Assembly: GCF_003443735.1 (NCBI RefSeq) | Contig: NZ_CP031969.1 | Span: 7,378,001 to 7,442,000, forward strand | DNA from: Streptomyces sp. CC0208 | Lineage (GTDB): Bacteria; Actinomycetota; Actinomycetes; Streptomycetales; Streptomycetaceae | DNA length: 64,000 nt | Direction of reading: 5' to 3' | Shown: positions 43,437 to 51,711 of the stretch, one piece after another | Layout of the letters: every line of letters begins with the position of its first letter | How positions within the stretch are numbered: the first letter of the stretch is position 1 | The notes under the pieces: model-generated | Seen by the model: only the letters and a program-made list of their open reading frames with translations | Told to the model about the DNA's origin: nothing | The model's database searches: none | Made by a program: the position numbers and the translations under genes

Positions 43437-44855
43437 GTGACGCGACTCCCGCTCCAGGCCGTCCTGTTCGACATGGACGGCACGCTCGTCGACACCGAGC
43501 GGCTGTGGTGGGAGGCGGTGGAGCTGGTCGCCGGTCGGCCCCTGACCGAGGCCGACCGGCCGGACGTGCTCGGTCGTCCGGTCGAGCACACGGCCGCCTG
43601 GCTGGCCGCGGCCACGGGCGCCCCGGCCGCCGGCCTCGCCGAGACCCTGCACCGGGAGTTCGCGGACCGCGTCCGCTCCGGTGTCGTGCCCCGCCCCGGC
43701 GCGCTCGACCTGCTGGACGCCCTGGCAGGCGAGCAGATCCCCACCGCCCTGGTGACCGCGTCCCCCCGCTCCGTCGCCGACACCGTCCTGGCAGCCCTGG
43801 GCGGCACGAGCCGCTTCGCCGTCTCCGTCACCGCCGACGACACCGAGCACACCAAGCCCGCCCCCGACCCCTATCTCGCCGCCTGCCGCGCGCTCGGCGT
43901 GGATCCATCGGGGTGCGTGGCCGTCGAGGACACGGAGACCGGTGTGCGCTCCGCCGAGGCGGCCGGCTGCGCGGTCCTGGCCGTGCCCTCCCTGGCCCCC
44001 ATCGAGGCGGCCCCGGGCCGCACGGTCCTCACCGGCCCGGAGGGCCTGGAAGGTGTCACCGTGGCTCGGCTGCGCGCCCTGCTGCCCCACCGGCTCCGTG
44101 TGATGACCTGGAACCTCTGGTTCGGCGGCACCAAGGTCCACGACCACCGGGCCAAGCAGCTCAAGGTCATCACCGAGACCGACGTGGACGTGGTCGGGCT
44201 CCAGGAGACGTACGGCAGCGCCGCCGAAGAACTCGCCGAGGCACTCGGCTGGCACCACCACCGGGCCGGGACCAACCTCGGCATCATCAGCCGCTTCCCC
44301 ATCACGGCCGTGCTGGGCGACCCGGACGTCGGGTTCTACGGGGCGGCCGGCGCGCGGATCGCCGTAGAGGAGCGGGAGGTCGAGGTCTGGACGGCCCACC
44401 TCGACTACGAGCGGTACGGGCCCTACGCGTCCGAGCCGCTCGCCCACGAGGAGGTGCGGCTCGCCCAGATGCGGGACACCCTGCACCGCATCGGCGACAG
44501 CGCGCCGGTCGTCCTCGTCGGAGACTTCAACTGTCCCTCCCACCTGGACTGGCCGGACGTCGAGTGGCCGGTGACCAAAGCGGCGGAGGAGGCGGGCTTC
44601 GGGGACTCCTTCCGCCAGGCCCGTCCCGATGCCGTGCGGGACCCGGGCCACACCTGGTCGCCGGTGCACGCCCACCCGGAGCCGCAGGACCGGATCGACT
44701 TCGTCCTCCACCGCGGCCTGCGGGTCCTCGACTCGCGGACCTGCGTCAGCGACACCCCCCGGACCTGGCCGGACGTCGAGGACAACGACTGGCCGTCCGA
44801 CCACGCCGCGGTGATCACCACATTTTCGCTGGGCAGCGGGCCCGCACCTGTCTAA
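43437..44855 (+). CDS. HAD phosphatase-EEP phosphodiesterase fusion protein
   Basis: A 472-residue two-domain enzyme. Residues 1 to about 215 are a HAD-IA hydrolase: FDMDGTLVDTE (nucleophile Asp), TASPRS, KPAPDPY and VEDTETG supply motifs I-IV. From about 221 an endonuclease/exonuclease/phosphatase domain begins: VMTWNLWFGG, LQET, HLDYE, GDFNCPS, RIDFVL and DWPSDHAAV give the full metal and catalytic set. No signal peptide, so it is cytosolic. GTG start 44 bases after the ABC ATPase. A diesterase plus monoesterase in one chain, next to an importer, suggests breakdown of an imported phosphodiester to alcohol(s) and phosphate. The substrate is not known. Confidence 0.88.
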   Translation: MTRLPLQAVLFDMDGTLVDTERLWWEAVELVAGRPLTEADRPDVLGRPVEHTAAWLAAATGAPAAGLAETLHREFADRVRSGVVPRPGALDLLDALAGEQIPTALVTASPRSVADTVLAALGGTSRFAVSVTADDTEHTKPAPDPYLAACRALGVDPSGCVAVEDTETGVRSAEAAGCAVLAVPSLAPIEAAPGRTVLTGPEGLEGVTVARLRALLPHRLRVMTWNLWFGGTKVHDHRAKQLKVITETDVDVVGLQETYGSAAEELAEALGWHHHRAGTNLGIISRFPITAVLGDPDVGFYGAAGARIAVEEREVEVWTAHLDYERYGPYASEPLAHEEVRLAQMRDTLHRIGDSAPVVLVGDFNCPSHLDWPDVEWPVTKAAEEAGFGDSFRQARPDAVRDPGHTWSPVHAHPEPQDRIDFVLHRGLRVLDSRTCVSDTPRTWPDVEDNDWPSDHAAVITTFSLGSGPAPV

Positions 44856-44960
44856 CATCGGTGCCATGACCTGGCGACATTGATCCACCAGCCGTGCCTC
44901 CCGAGGGCCGCCTCGGACGCCGTACCCACGACGTCCGAACCGCCCTTCCGGGAAGGCCTC

Positions 44961-46145
44961 ATGACACTCTCACCCGCACGTGTGCCCGCGACCGGCGTCC
45001 GCCGGCTGACGACCACGCTGTACGGCTACGCGTTCCTCGACGACCTCGTCCTGCTCTACCCGGTGTACGCGCTGCTGTTCGCCGACACCGGTCTGCCGCT
45101 CTGGCAGATCTCCTCGCTGTTCGCCCTGTGGTCCCTCACGGCCGTCGTCCTGGAGGTGCCCTCCGGCGCCTGGGCCGACACCGTCTCGCGGCGCCGGCTG
45201 CTGTGGATCGGCCCGCTGCTCACGGCCGCCGGCTTCACCCTGTGGGTGACCGTGCCGTCCTACGGCGCCTTCGCGCTGGGCTTCGTCCTGTGGGGGGCCG
45301 GCGGCGCGCTCGGCTCCGGATCACTGGAGGCACTGGTCTACGACGAGCTGGAACGGCTCGGGGCCACCGAGCGGTACGCGCGCGTGATGGGACGGACCCG
45401 GGCGGCACGGCTCCTGGCCACGGTCGCGGCGATGGGCCTCGCCGGACCGGTCCTCGCCCTCGGCGGCTACACGGCCGTGGGCGCCGCGAGCGTCGTGGCC
45501 TGTCTGCTGGCCGCGGCGACGGCGACCCGGCTCCCCGAACACCGGGTGCCGGACGAGAAGGGGAGCACGCGCTGGTCGGCGACCCTGCGGGCCGGACTCG
45601 CCGAGGCCCGCGGGGACCGGACCGTCCGGGGCGCCCTGCTGCTCGTGCCGGCCGTCACCGCGGTGTGGAGCGCCCTCGACGAGTACGTCTCGCTGCTGAT
45701 CCGCGACCTCGGGGTGGCCGACGCGACCGTCCCCTACCTGGTCCTGCTGGTCTGGACGATGGTGACCCTCGGCAGCCTGTGCGCCGGACCCGCCGAGCGT
45801 CTCGGCACCCGGGGCCTCGCCGCCCTGATCGCGGGTTCCGCGCTCGCCCTGGCGGTGGGCGCCGGGGTCCGCACCCCGGCCGGCATCGCCCTCGTGGGCC
45901 TCGCCTTCGCGGGCTTCCAACTGGCCGAGGTCCTCGCCGACGTCCGCCTCCAGCACCGCATCGAGGACGCCCGCCGGGCCACGGTGACCTCGGTGGCGAG
46001 CCTGGGCACGGAGCTGGTGACGCTCGCGGTGTTCGGGGTGTACACCCTGCTTGGGGCGTCCCTGGCGCACAGCACAGTGTTCGTCATTCTCTCCGTGCCG
46101 TATCTGGTGACGGCGCTGGTACTGGGGCTGCGGGACCGCGCCTGA
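44961..46145 (+). CDS. MFS transporter
   Basis: A 394-residue protein with about 12 helices and the MFS motif A-like loop EVPSGAWADTVSRRRLLW after helix 2. The ATG at 44961 (MTLSPARVPATG) is chosen because GGGAAGG lies just upstream; a longer frame from 44880 has no ribosome binding site. Specificity cannot be deduced. It lies 105 bases after the HAD-EEP gene on the same strand and might export a product of that pathway, or be independent. Confidence 0.85.
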   Translation: MTLSPARVPATGVRRLTTTLYGYAFLDDLVLLYPVYALLFADTGLPLWQISSLFALWSLTAVVLEVPSGAWADTVSRRRLLWIGPLLTAAGFTLWVTVPSYGAFALGFVLWGAGGALGSGSLEALVYDELERLGATERYARVMGRTRAARLLATVAAMGLAGPVLALGGYTAVGAASVVACLLAAATATRLPEHRVPDEKGSTRWSATLRAGLAEARGDRTVRGALLLVPAVTAVWSALDEYVSLLIRDLGVADATVPYLVLLVWTMVTLGSLCAGPAERLGTRGLAALIAGSALALAVGAGVRTPAGIALVGLAFAGFQLAEVLADVRLQHRIEDARRATVTSVASLGTELVTLAVFGVYTLLGASLAHSTVFVILSVPYLVTALVLGLRDRA

Positions 46146-46616
46146 GGCGTCGTGACGGCGTGGTGAAGGGGGTTGGCCGGGTGCGCTGCGCGGCGGTGGG
46201 GTGTGACCGTCGGGCGCGCTGTGCGGTGATGGGGGTGTCCCTCGCTCGTCACGCACAGCGGTCGGGGCGGTTGGTCGCGCGCGACCCGTCAGCGCGGGGT
46301 GTGGCGGGACGGGTCGCGGGGATGCGTCGCGGGGTGAGTCCGGGGACCCGAAGGGGCAGGGGCCCGGGGACGGCAGGAGGTCGGGGACGGAGGGGGCCAG
46401 GGCGGTGCGCGGGCTCGCGCAGGGCCGGGGTCCGGGCAGGACGCGGGCCCCGGCCCAGCCGTACGCAACGAATCGCCGTCCGGGCCCCGGCACACGCAAC
46501 AAACCGCTTACCGGCACGCAACGGCTCCTCCTTGTCCGCCCTGGTGGGCCACCCGTACCGTCTACAGGGCCCTTCCAATGGCCCCCACATCCACCTCCGC
46601 CCGGTGAGGATCACGC
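46146..46616. other. G-rich intergenic region upstream of davA
   Basis: About 470 bases with no believable gene; G-rich and low complexity up to about 46440, comparable in texture to the region before the APC permease. The last 155 bases carry three ACGCAAC direct repeats (separate entry). The davA ribosome binding site is GTGAGG just before 46617. Confidence 0.6.
46464..46524 (+). promoter_or_regulatory. Three CGCAAC direct repeats upstream of davA
   Basis: CGCAACGA at 46464-46471, CGCAACAA at 46495-46502 and CGCAACGG at 46517-46524, the first two 31 bases apart. The first is identical to the two CGCAACGA boxes before the APC permease, which are 30 bases apart. A common regulator, plausibly the Lrp/AsnC protein encoded at 37567, is inferred. 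Confidence 0.5.
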
Positions 46617-47405
46617 ATGCGCACCGCCCTGCTCCAGAGCTCCGGCCGTCCCGGCTCCGTCGAGGGGAACCTCAAGGTCCTCGACGAGGCCGCGGGCCGG
46701 GCCGCCGCCGCGGGCGCCGCGCTGCTGGCCGCACCGGAGATGTTCCTGACCGGGTACGCGATCGGTGACGACATCGCCCGCCTCGCCGAGGCGGCCGACG
46801 GCGACTCGGCGGACGCGGTCGCGGAGATCGCCGGGCGGCACGGGGTCGCGATCGCCTACGGCTACCCCGAGCGGGCCGGCGAGTCCGTCTTCAACTCCGC
46901 CCAGCTGATCTCCGCCGACGGTGTCCGGCTGGCCAACTACCGCAAGACCCACCTCTTCGGCTGCTTCGAGCACGACCACTTCGAGCCGGGCGAACAGCCG
47001 GTCGTCCAGGCCCGGTTGGGCGGACTCACCGTCGGCCTCATGATCTGCTACGACGTCGAGTTCCCGGAGAACGTCCGCGCCCACGCCCTCGCCGGCACCG
47101 ACCTCCTGATCGTGCCGACGGCCCAGATGCACCCCTTCCAGTTCGTCGCCGAGTCCCTCGTGCCGGTGCGGGCCTGGGAGAACCAGCTGTACGTCGCCTA
47201 CGTCAACCGGGTCGGCCAGGAAGGGGAGTTCGAGTTCGTCGGACTGTCCACGCTGGCCGGCCCCGACGGGGTGGCCCGTGCTCGCGCCGGACGCGCCGAG
47301 GAGCTGGTGTTCGCCGACGCCGACCCCGCCCTCCTCACCGCCTCCCGCGAGGCGAACCCCTATCTGACGGACCGCCGGCCCGGCCTCTACGGGTCCCTCG
47401 TCTGA
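46617..47405 (+). CDS. davA: 5-aminovaleramidase-type carbon-nitrogen hydrolase
   Basis: A 262-residue nitrilase-superfamily amidase with the catalytic triad Glu41 (APEMFLTGY), Lys110 (NYRKTHLFG) and Cys144 (MICYDVEFPE). It follows Pseudomonas DavA closely in my recollection (CPEMFLTGYNIG, NYRKTHLFG, LLICYDIEFPEN), and the next gene is DavB-like. In the DavBA route lysine is oxidatively decarboxylated to 5-aminopentanamide, which DavA hydrolyses to 5-aminovalerate and ammonia. A different amide (for example from another amino acid) remains possible. Start ATG, 32 bases upstream of davB after its stop. Confidence 0.87.
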   Translation: MRTALLQSSGRPGSVEGNLKVLDEAAGRAAAAGAALLAAPEMFLTGYAIGDDIARLAEAADGDSADAVAEIAGRHGVAIAYGYPERAGESVFNSAQLISADGVRLANYRKTHLFGCFEHDHFEPGEQPVVQARLGGLTVGLMICYDVEFPENVRAHALAGTDLLIVPTAQMHPFQFVAESLVPVRAWENQLYVAYVNRVGQEGEFEFVGLSTLAGPDGVARARAGRAEELVFADADPALLTASREANPYLTDRRPGLYGSLV

Positions 47406-47437
47406 ACCACCCCTTTGTTCCAAGGAGTCCGTACCCC

Positions 47438-49135
47438 ATGACGTCCACCGTGCCCAACGCCGTCGAGCACGCAGACGAGCAGCAACCGCCGATCACCATG
47501 TTCGGACCGGACTTCCCGTACGCGTACGACGACTTCCTCGCCCATCCGGCGGGCCTCGGCCAGATACCTGCGACCGAGCACGGCACCGAGGTCGCGGTGA
47601 TCGGAGGCGGTCTCTCCGGGATCGTGGCCGCGTACGAGCTGATGAAGATGGGCCTCAAGCCGGTCGTGTACGAAGCCGACCAGATCGGCGGGCGGCTGCG
47701 GACCGTGGGCTTCGAGGGCTGTGACCCCACGCTGACCGCGGAGATGGGCGCGATGCGCTTCCCGCCCTCCTCCACCGCCCTCCAGCACTACATCGACCTC
47801 GTCGGCCTGGAGACCCGTCCCTTCCCCAACCCCCTCGCGGAGGCCACCCCTTCGACGGTCGTCGACCTCAAGGGGGAGTCCCACTACGCCGAGACGATCG
47901 ACGACCTGCCGCAGGTCTACCGCGATGTCGCCGCCGCCTGGAACAGGTGCCTCGAAGAGGGCGCCGACTTCTCCGACATGAACCAGGCCATGCGCGAGCG
48001 GGACGTGCCGCGCATCCGGGAGATCTGGGCGAAGCTCGTCGAGAAGCTCGACAACCAGACCTTCTACGGCTTCCTCTGCGACTCCGAGGCCTTCAAGTCC
48101 TTCCGGCACCGCGAGATCTTCGGCCAGGTCGGCTTCGGCACCGGCGGCTGGGACACCGACTTCCCGAACTCCATCCTGGAGATCCTGCGTGTCGTCTACA
48201 CCGAGGCCGACGACCACCACCGCGGGATCGTGGGCGGTTCGCAGCAACTGCCGCTCAGGCTGTGGGAGCGCGAGCCGGAGAAGATCGTGCACTGGGCGTA
48301 CGGGACGTCCCTGAAGTCCCTGCACGCCGGCGGTGAGCCCCGTCCCGCGGTCACCCGTCTGCACCGCACGGCGGGCAACCGGATCACCGTGACGGACGCC
48401 CACGGTGACATCCGCACGTACGCGGCGGCGATCTTCACCGCCCAGTCCTGGATGCTGCTGTCCAAGATCGCGTGCGACGACTCGCTCTTCCCGATCGACC
48501 ACTGGACGGCGATCGAGCGCACCCACTACATGGAGAGCTCGAAGCTCTTCGTCCCGGTCGACCGGCCGTTCTGGCTGGACAAGGACGAGGACACCGGCCG
48601 GGACGTCATGTCGATGACCCTCACCGACCGTATGACGCGCGGCACCTACCTCCTCGACGAAGGCCCGGACAAGCCCGCCGTCATCTGCCTCTCGTACACC
48701 TGGTGCGACGACAGCCTGAAGTGGCTGCCGCTGTCCGCGAACGAGCGGATGGAGGTCATGCTGAAGTCGCTCGGCGAGATCTATCCCAAGGTCGACATCC
48801 GCAAGCACGTCATCGGCAGCCCGGTGACGGTCTCCTGGGAGAACGAGCCCTATTTCATGGGCGCGTTCAAGGCCAACCTGCCCGGTCACTACCGCTACCA
48901 GCGGCGCCTGTTCACCCACTTCATGCAGGACCGGCTGCCCGAGGACAAGCGGGGCATCTTCCTCGCCGGCGACGACATCTCCTGGACGGCCGGCTGGGCC
49001 GAGGGCGCGATCCAGACCGCGCTGAACGCGGTCTGGGGCGTCATGCACCACTTCGGCGGCGAGACCGACACGACCAACCCGGGCCCTGGGGACGTGTACG
49101 AGGAGATCGCGCCGGTCGAACTTCCCGAGGACTAG
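47438..49135 (+). CDS. davB: L-lysine 2-monooxygenase-like FAD enzyme
   Basis: A 565-residue flavoprotein of the amine-oxidase fold with the FAD-binding VAVIGGGLSGIVAAYELMKM (about 50-69), EADQIGGRLRT, and the C-terminal FLAGDDISWTAGWAEGAIQTALNAVWG. Many long stretches (ITMFGPDFPYAYDD, HPAGLG, GQVGFGTGGWDTDFPNS, DVMSMTLTDRMTRGTYL, NPGPGDVYEEI) agree with Pseudomonas DavB as I remember it. These enzymes decarboxylate and oxygenate an L-amino acid to the shortened amide, and the amidase gene just upstream would take the product. Tryptophan monooxygenase is the nearest alternative function. Confidence 0.88.
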   Translation: MTSTVPNAVEHADEQQPPITMFGPDFPYAYDDFLAHPAGLGQIPATEHGTEVAVIGGGLSGIVAAYELMKMGLKPVVYEADQIGGRLRTVGFEGCDPTLTAEMGAMRFPPSSTALQHYIDLVGLETRPFPNPLAEATPSTVVDLKGESHYAETIDDLPQVYRDVAAAWNRCLEEGADFSDMNQAMRERDVPRIREIWAKLVEKLDNQTFYGFLCDSEAFKSFRHREIFGQVGFGTGGWDTDFPNSILEILRVVYTEADDHHRGIVGGSQQLPLRLWEREPEKIVHWAYGTSLKSLHAGGEPRPAVTRLHRTAGNRITVTDAHGDIRTYAAAIFTAQSWMLLSKIACDDSLFPIDHWTAIERTHYMESSKLFVPVDRPFWLDKDEDTGRDVMSMTLTDRMTRGTYLLDEGPDKPAVICLSYTWCDDSLKWLPLSANERMEVMLKSLGEIYPKVDIRKHVIGSPVTVSWENEPYFMGAFKANLPGHYRYQRRLFTHFMQDRLPEDKRGIFLAGDDISWTAGWAEGAIQTALNAVWGVMHHFGGETDTTNPGPGDVYEEIAPVELPED

Positions 49136-49186
49136 GGCCTGTGCGCGAGTCGGCTGCGCGCATCGACGATCTCGTGCCAAGTCGGT

Positions 49187-49873
49187 TCAGTCCGGCAGCG
49201 GAGTGAGCAGCATGCGTCCGGCGAACCCCACCGCCGTGTCCAGGCGCTCGGTGAACTCCCCGGCCACGTCGGGCAGTCCGCGCAGGGCCCACAGCGCCCG
49301 GGCCGCGGTCCAGGTGGCGTCGCGGGCGCGCTCCAGGCTCCAGGAGCCCAGCAGATGGGTGAGCGGGTCGGCGATCTGGAGGAGGTCGGGGCCCGGCATC
49401 AGATCTTCGCGGATGCGCTCCTCCAGCGAGACGAGGAGATCGCCCACGCGGTCGAACTCGTCCTCCACGTCCGCAGGTTCGCAGTCGAGGCTACGACAGG
49501 TGTCCACCACGGCGAGCGCCAGGTCGTGGCCGATGTGCGCGTTGATGCCCGCGAGCGCGAACTGAAGTGGACGTACACCGGGATGACGACGGAACTGGAA
49601 CAGGGGCCGCCAGCAGGCCGGTGGACGCTGCTCGCGGGCCGCCGAGTCCACCGCTGCGAGATAGCGCTCGGCGAACCGCACGTCCAGCGTGATCGCGGCC
49701 CGCGCGTCCGCGAACCGCCCCCCGTCGACGCACCGGTCGACCGCCTCGGTGACGGCGAGGTAGACGCGGTTGAAGACCGCGACGCCGTCCCGTTCGGGCA
49801 GGTCCTCGTGCAGGGCGCGCATACGGGAGACGACCGTGTCGAGGGGAGTGGTGAACTGTTCCAATTGCGCCAT
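49187..49873 (-). CDS. DUF5995 family protein
   Basis: A 228-residue, mostly helical soluble protein (MAQLEQFTTPLDTVVSRMRAL, FNRVYLAVTEAVD, FALAGINAHIGHDLALAVVDTC). The AGINAHIGHDL stretch with its conserved His and Asp is the mark of this uncharacterised family and may bind metal. Convergent to davB with about 50 bases between them, divergent from the GH6 gene. No function can be assigned. Confidence 0.8.
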   Translation of the reverse strand: MAQLEQFTTPLDTVVSRMRALHEDLPERDGVAVFNRVYLAVTEAVDRCVDGGRFADARAAITLDVRFAERYLAAVDSAAREQRPPACWRPLFQFRRHPGVRPLQFALAGINAHIGHDLALAVVDTCRSLDCEPADVEDEFDRVGDLLVSLEERIREDLMPGPDLLQIADPLTHLLGSWSLERARDATWTAARALWALRGLPDVAGEFTERLDTAVGFAGRMLLTPLPD

Positions 49874-49973
49874 AGCGGCAGGGTCCCAGTCCTAGGCTGG
49901 CCCGGGTACCGGCGGGCCCGACGCTTCCCCAGAACGGGGGAACGCGCCCGTCGCGTGAGGGGGGAGCGCCAGG

Positions 49974-51176
49974 GTGGCAGGCTCACGTGCCCAGCGGCTG
50001 GCCGCGCGCCGCGCCGCGCGCAGGCGGGCCACGGGCCGCGGTGTGATGGTCGCGGCGGCCTCCGTGGTGGTCGCCGTCGGCACCGCGACCGGGATGCTCT
50101 CCGCGCTCGACGACCGGTACGGCTCCGACGAGGCGCGGCCCGGACTCGTCAGCGGCTCCCCGAGCCGGAGTTCGCCGTCCGCCGTGCCGTCGGCGTCCCG
50201 TCCGGCCTCCCCCTCCGCCTCTTCCTCCGCCTCGGCTTCCGGGAACGGGAAGGCGAGCGCGTCACCGTCCCCCGGGAAGGCGAGCCCCCGCTCCGCGAAG
50301 GCCCGGCCCACCACCCGCCTCTACCGCCACCCCGACTCCCAGGTCCTCGACTGGGTGCAGGACCACCCCGGCGACTGGCGCGCCGACGTCATAGCGGCCC
50401 GCATCGCCGACCGGCCGGCCGCGGTCTGGTTCGCCGACTACACCCCGGCGACCATCGCTTCCCGGGTCCGCGCGGTCACCTCGGGCGGTGCCGCGCAGGG
50501 CCGGGTTCCGGTGCTCGTGCCGTACGCGATCCCGGACCGCGACTGCGGCGGCGCCTCCGAGGGCGGGGCACCGGACCTCGGCGCGTACGACGCCTGGATC
50601 GACCGGTTCGCCGCCGGGCTCGGCTCGACCGAGGTCGTCGTCGTCCTGGAACCCGACTCGATCGCCCAGTCCGACTGCCTCTCGGACGCCGGGCGCGCCG
50701 ACCGCTTCGCCTCGCTGGCCCGCGCGGGCCGCGTCCTGAAGGCCGCGAACCCCAGGGCCCGCGTCTACTACGACGCCGGTCACTCCGGTTGGCGTCCGGC
50801 GGCCGAGCAGGCGGCCCTGCTCAAGCAGGCGGGCGCCGCCTCGGCCGCCTCCTCCGACGGGATCTTCAGCAACGTCTCCAACTTCCACACCACGTCCGCC
50901 GAGATCGCCTACGACCGCCGGGTCCTCGACGCCCTTGCCGGACCGTCGACCCTGGGTGCCGTCATCGACACCAGCCGCAACGGCAACGGCGCCCCGCCCG
51001 ACGGCGAGTGGTGCGACCCGGCGGGCCGGAAGATCGGCCGGCCCCCGACCCTGAGCACCGGCGAGGCGAAGATCGACGCCTACCTGTGGGTGAAGCTGCC
51101 GGGGGAGTCGGACGGCTGCAGGGGCACACCGGGCACGTTCAGCCCGTCGTACGCCTACGACCTGGCCGTGCCGTAG
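49974..51176 (+). CDS. Glycoside hydrolase family 6 (endoglucanase/cellobiohydrolase type), membrane-anchored
   Basis: A 400-residue protein: basic N terminus, signal/anchor helix about 23-43, a Ser/Pro/Ala-rich linker to about 115, then a GH6 catalytic domain. The domain shows the catalytic regions YAIPDRDCGG, VVLEPDSIAQ (proton-donor Asp), NVSNFHTT and DTSRNGNG. It would cut beta-1,4-glucan outside the cell. There is no carbohydrate-binding module. GTG start with GGGGAG upstream. Stands alone between unrelated genes. Confidence 0.92.
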   Translation: MAGSRAQRLAARRAARRRATGRGVMVAAASVVVAVGTATGMLSALDDRYGSDEARPGLVSGSPSRSSPSAVPSASRPASPSASSSASASGNGKASASPSPGKASPRSAKARPTTRLYRHPDSQVLDWVQDHPGDWRADVIAARIADRPAAVWFADYTPATIASRVRAVTSGGAAQGRVPVLVPYAIPDRDCGGASEGGAPDLGAYDAWIDRFAAGLGSTEVVVVLEPDSIAQSDCLSDAGRADRFASLARAGRVLKAANPRARVYYDAGHSGWRPAAEQAALLKQAGAASAASSDGIFSNVSNFHTTSAEIAYDRRVLDALAGPSTLGAVIDTSRNGNGAPPDGEWCDPAGRKIGRPPTLSTGEAKIDAYLWVKLPGESDGCRGTPGTFSPSYAYDLAVP

Positions 51177-51252
51177 GCGGACCGCCACGCCAGTCGGGGT
51201 GAGCGACCGCTTAGGATAGGGGTCGTTGTCGTATACACCCAGGAGCCCCGCC

Positions 51253-51711
51253 GTGACCGCCGAAGCCGCCCTCGCCACCGCCCTGTCCTACGGACGGCTG
51301 ATCCCGGTCACCGTCCACTTCGATGACCTGGACGCCCTGGGCATGCTCCACAACGCTCGCTATCCGCTGCTCGTCGAGCGGGCCTGGACCGAGTTCTGGC
51401 AGGAGCGCGGCATCCGCTTCGACGGTGACTGGGCGAGCGCCGGGGACGCCTGCAACGTGGTCAAGGAGCTGCTGATCGGCTACGAGGCCCCGGTCACCCG
51501 GACCGGCCCCTACGCCGTTCACCTCTGGCTGGAGCGGCTCGGCACCACCGGCCTGACCTACGGTTTCCGGTTCTGTTCCGCGGACGGGGTCACGACGTAC
51601 GCCCGCGGTACCCGGGTGCTGGTCCGGCTGGACCCGCAGACGCTGCGCCCCACGCCCTGGAGCGAGGGCTTCAGGGCCGCCGGTCGGGAACTGCTGCGGC
51701 CGCAGGACTGA
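51253..51711 (+). CDS. Hotdog-fold acyl-CoA thioesterase (4HBT type)
   Basis: A 152-residue protein with VHFDDLDALGMLHNARYPLLVERA near residue 20, the catalytic-Asp/HNARY signature of 4-hydroxybenzoyl-CoA thioesterase-like enzymes, and an alternating beta core. The GTG at 51253 is chosen for AGGAG 7 bases upstream; an in-frame ATG nine codons earlier has none. Its last 41 bases overlap the 3' end of the convergent MFS gene. Confidence 0.88.
   Translation: MTAEAALATALSYGRLIPVTVHFDDLDALGMLHNARYPLLVERAWTEFWQERGIRFDGDWASAGDACNVVKELLIGYEAPVTRTGPYAVHLWLERLGTTGLTYGFRFCSADGVTTYARGTRVLVRLDPQTLRPTPWSEGFRAAGRELLRPQD

Noticed and set aside
47438-49135. Annotation as a generic monoamine oxidase
   Set aside because: The N-terminal FGPDFPYAYDD/HPAGLG segment, the C-terminal NPGPGDVYEEI and the DavA-like neighbour fit amino-acid 2-monooxygenases better.
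49140-49162. Terminator between davB and the DUF5995 gene
   Set aside because: Only a 6-bp TGCGCG/CGCGCA stem is present, too weak to list as a terminator in DNA of this composition.
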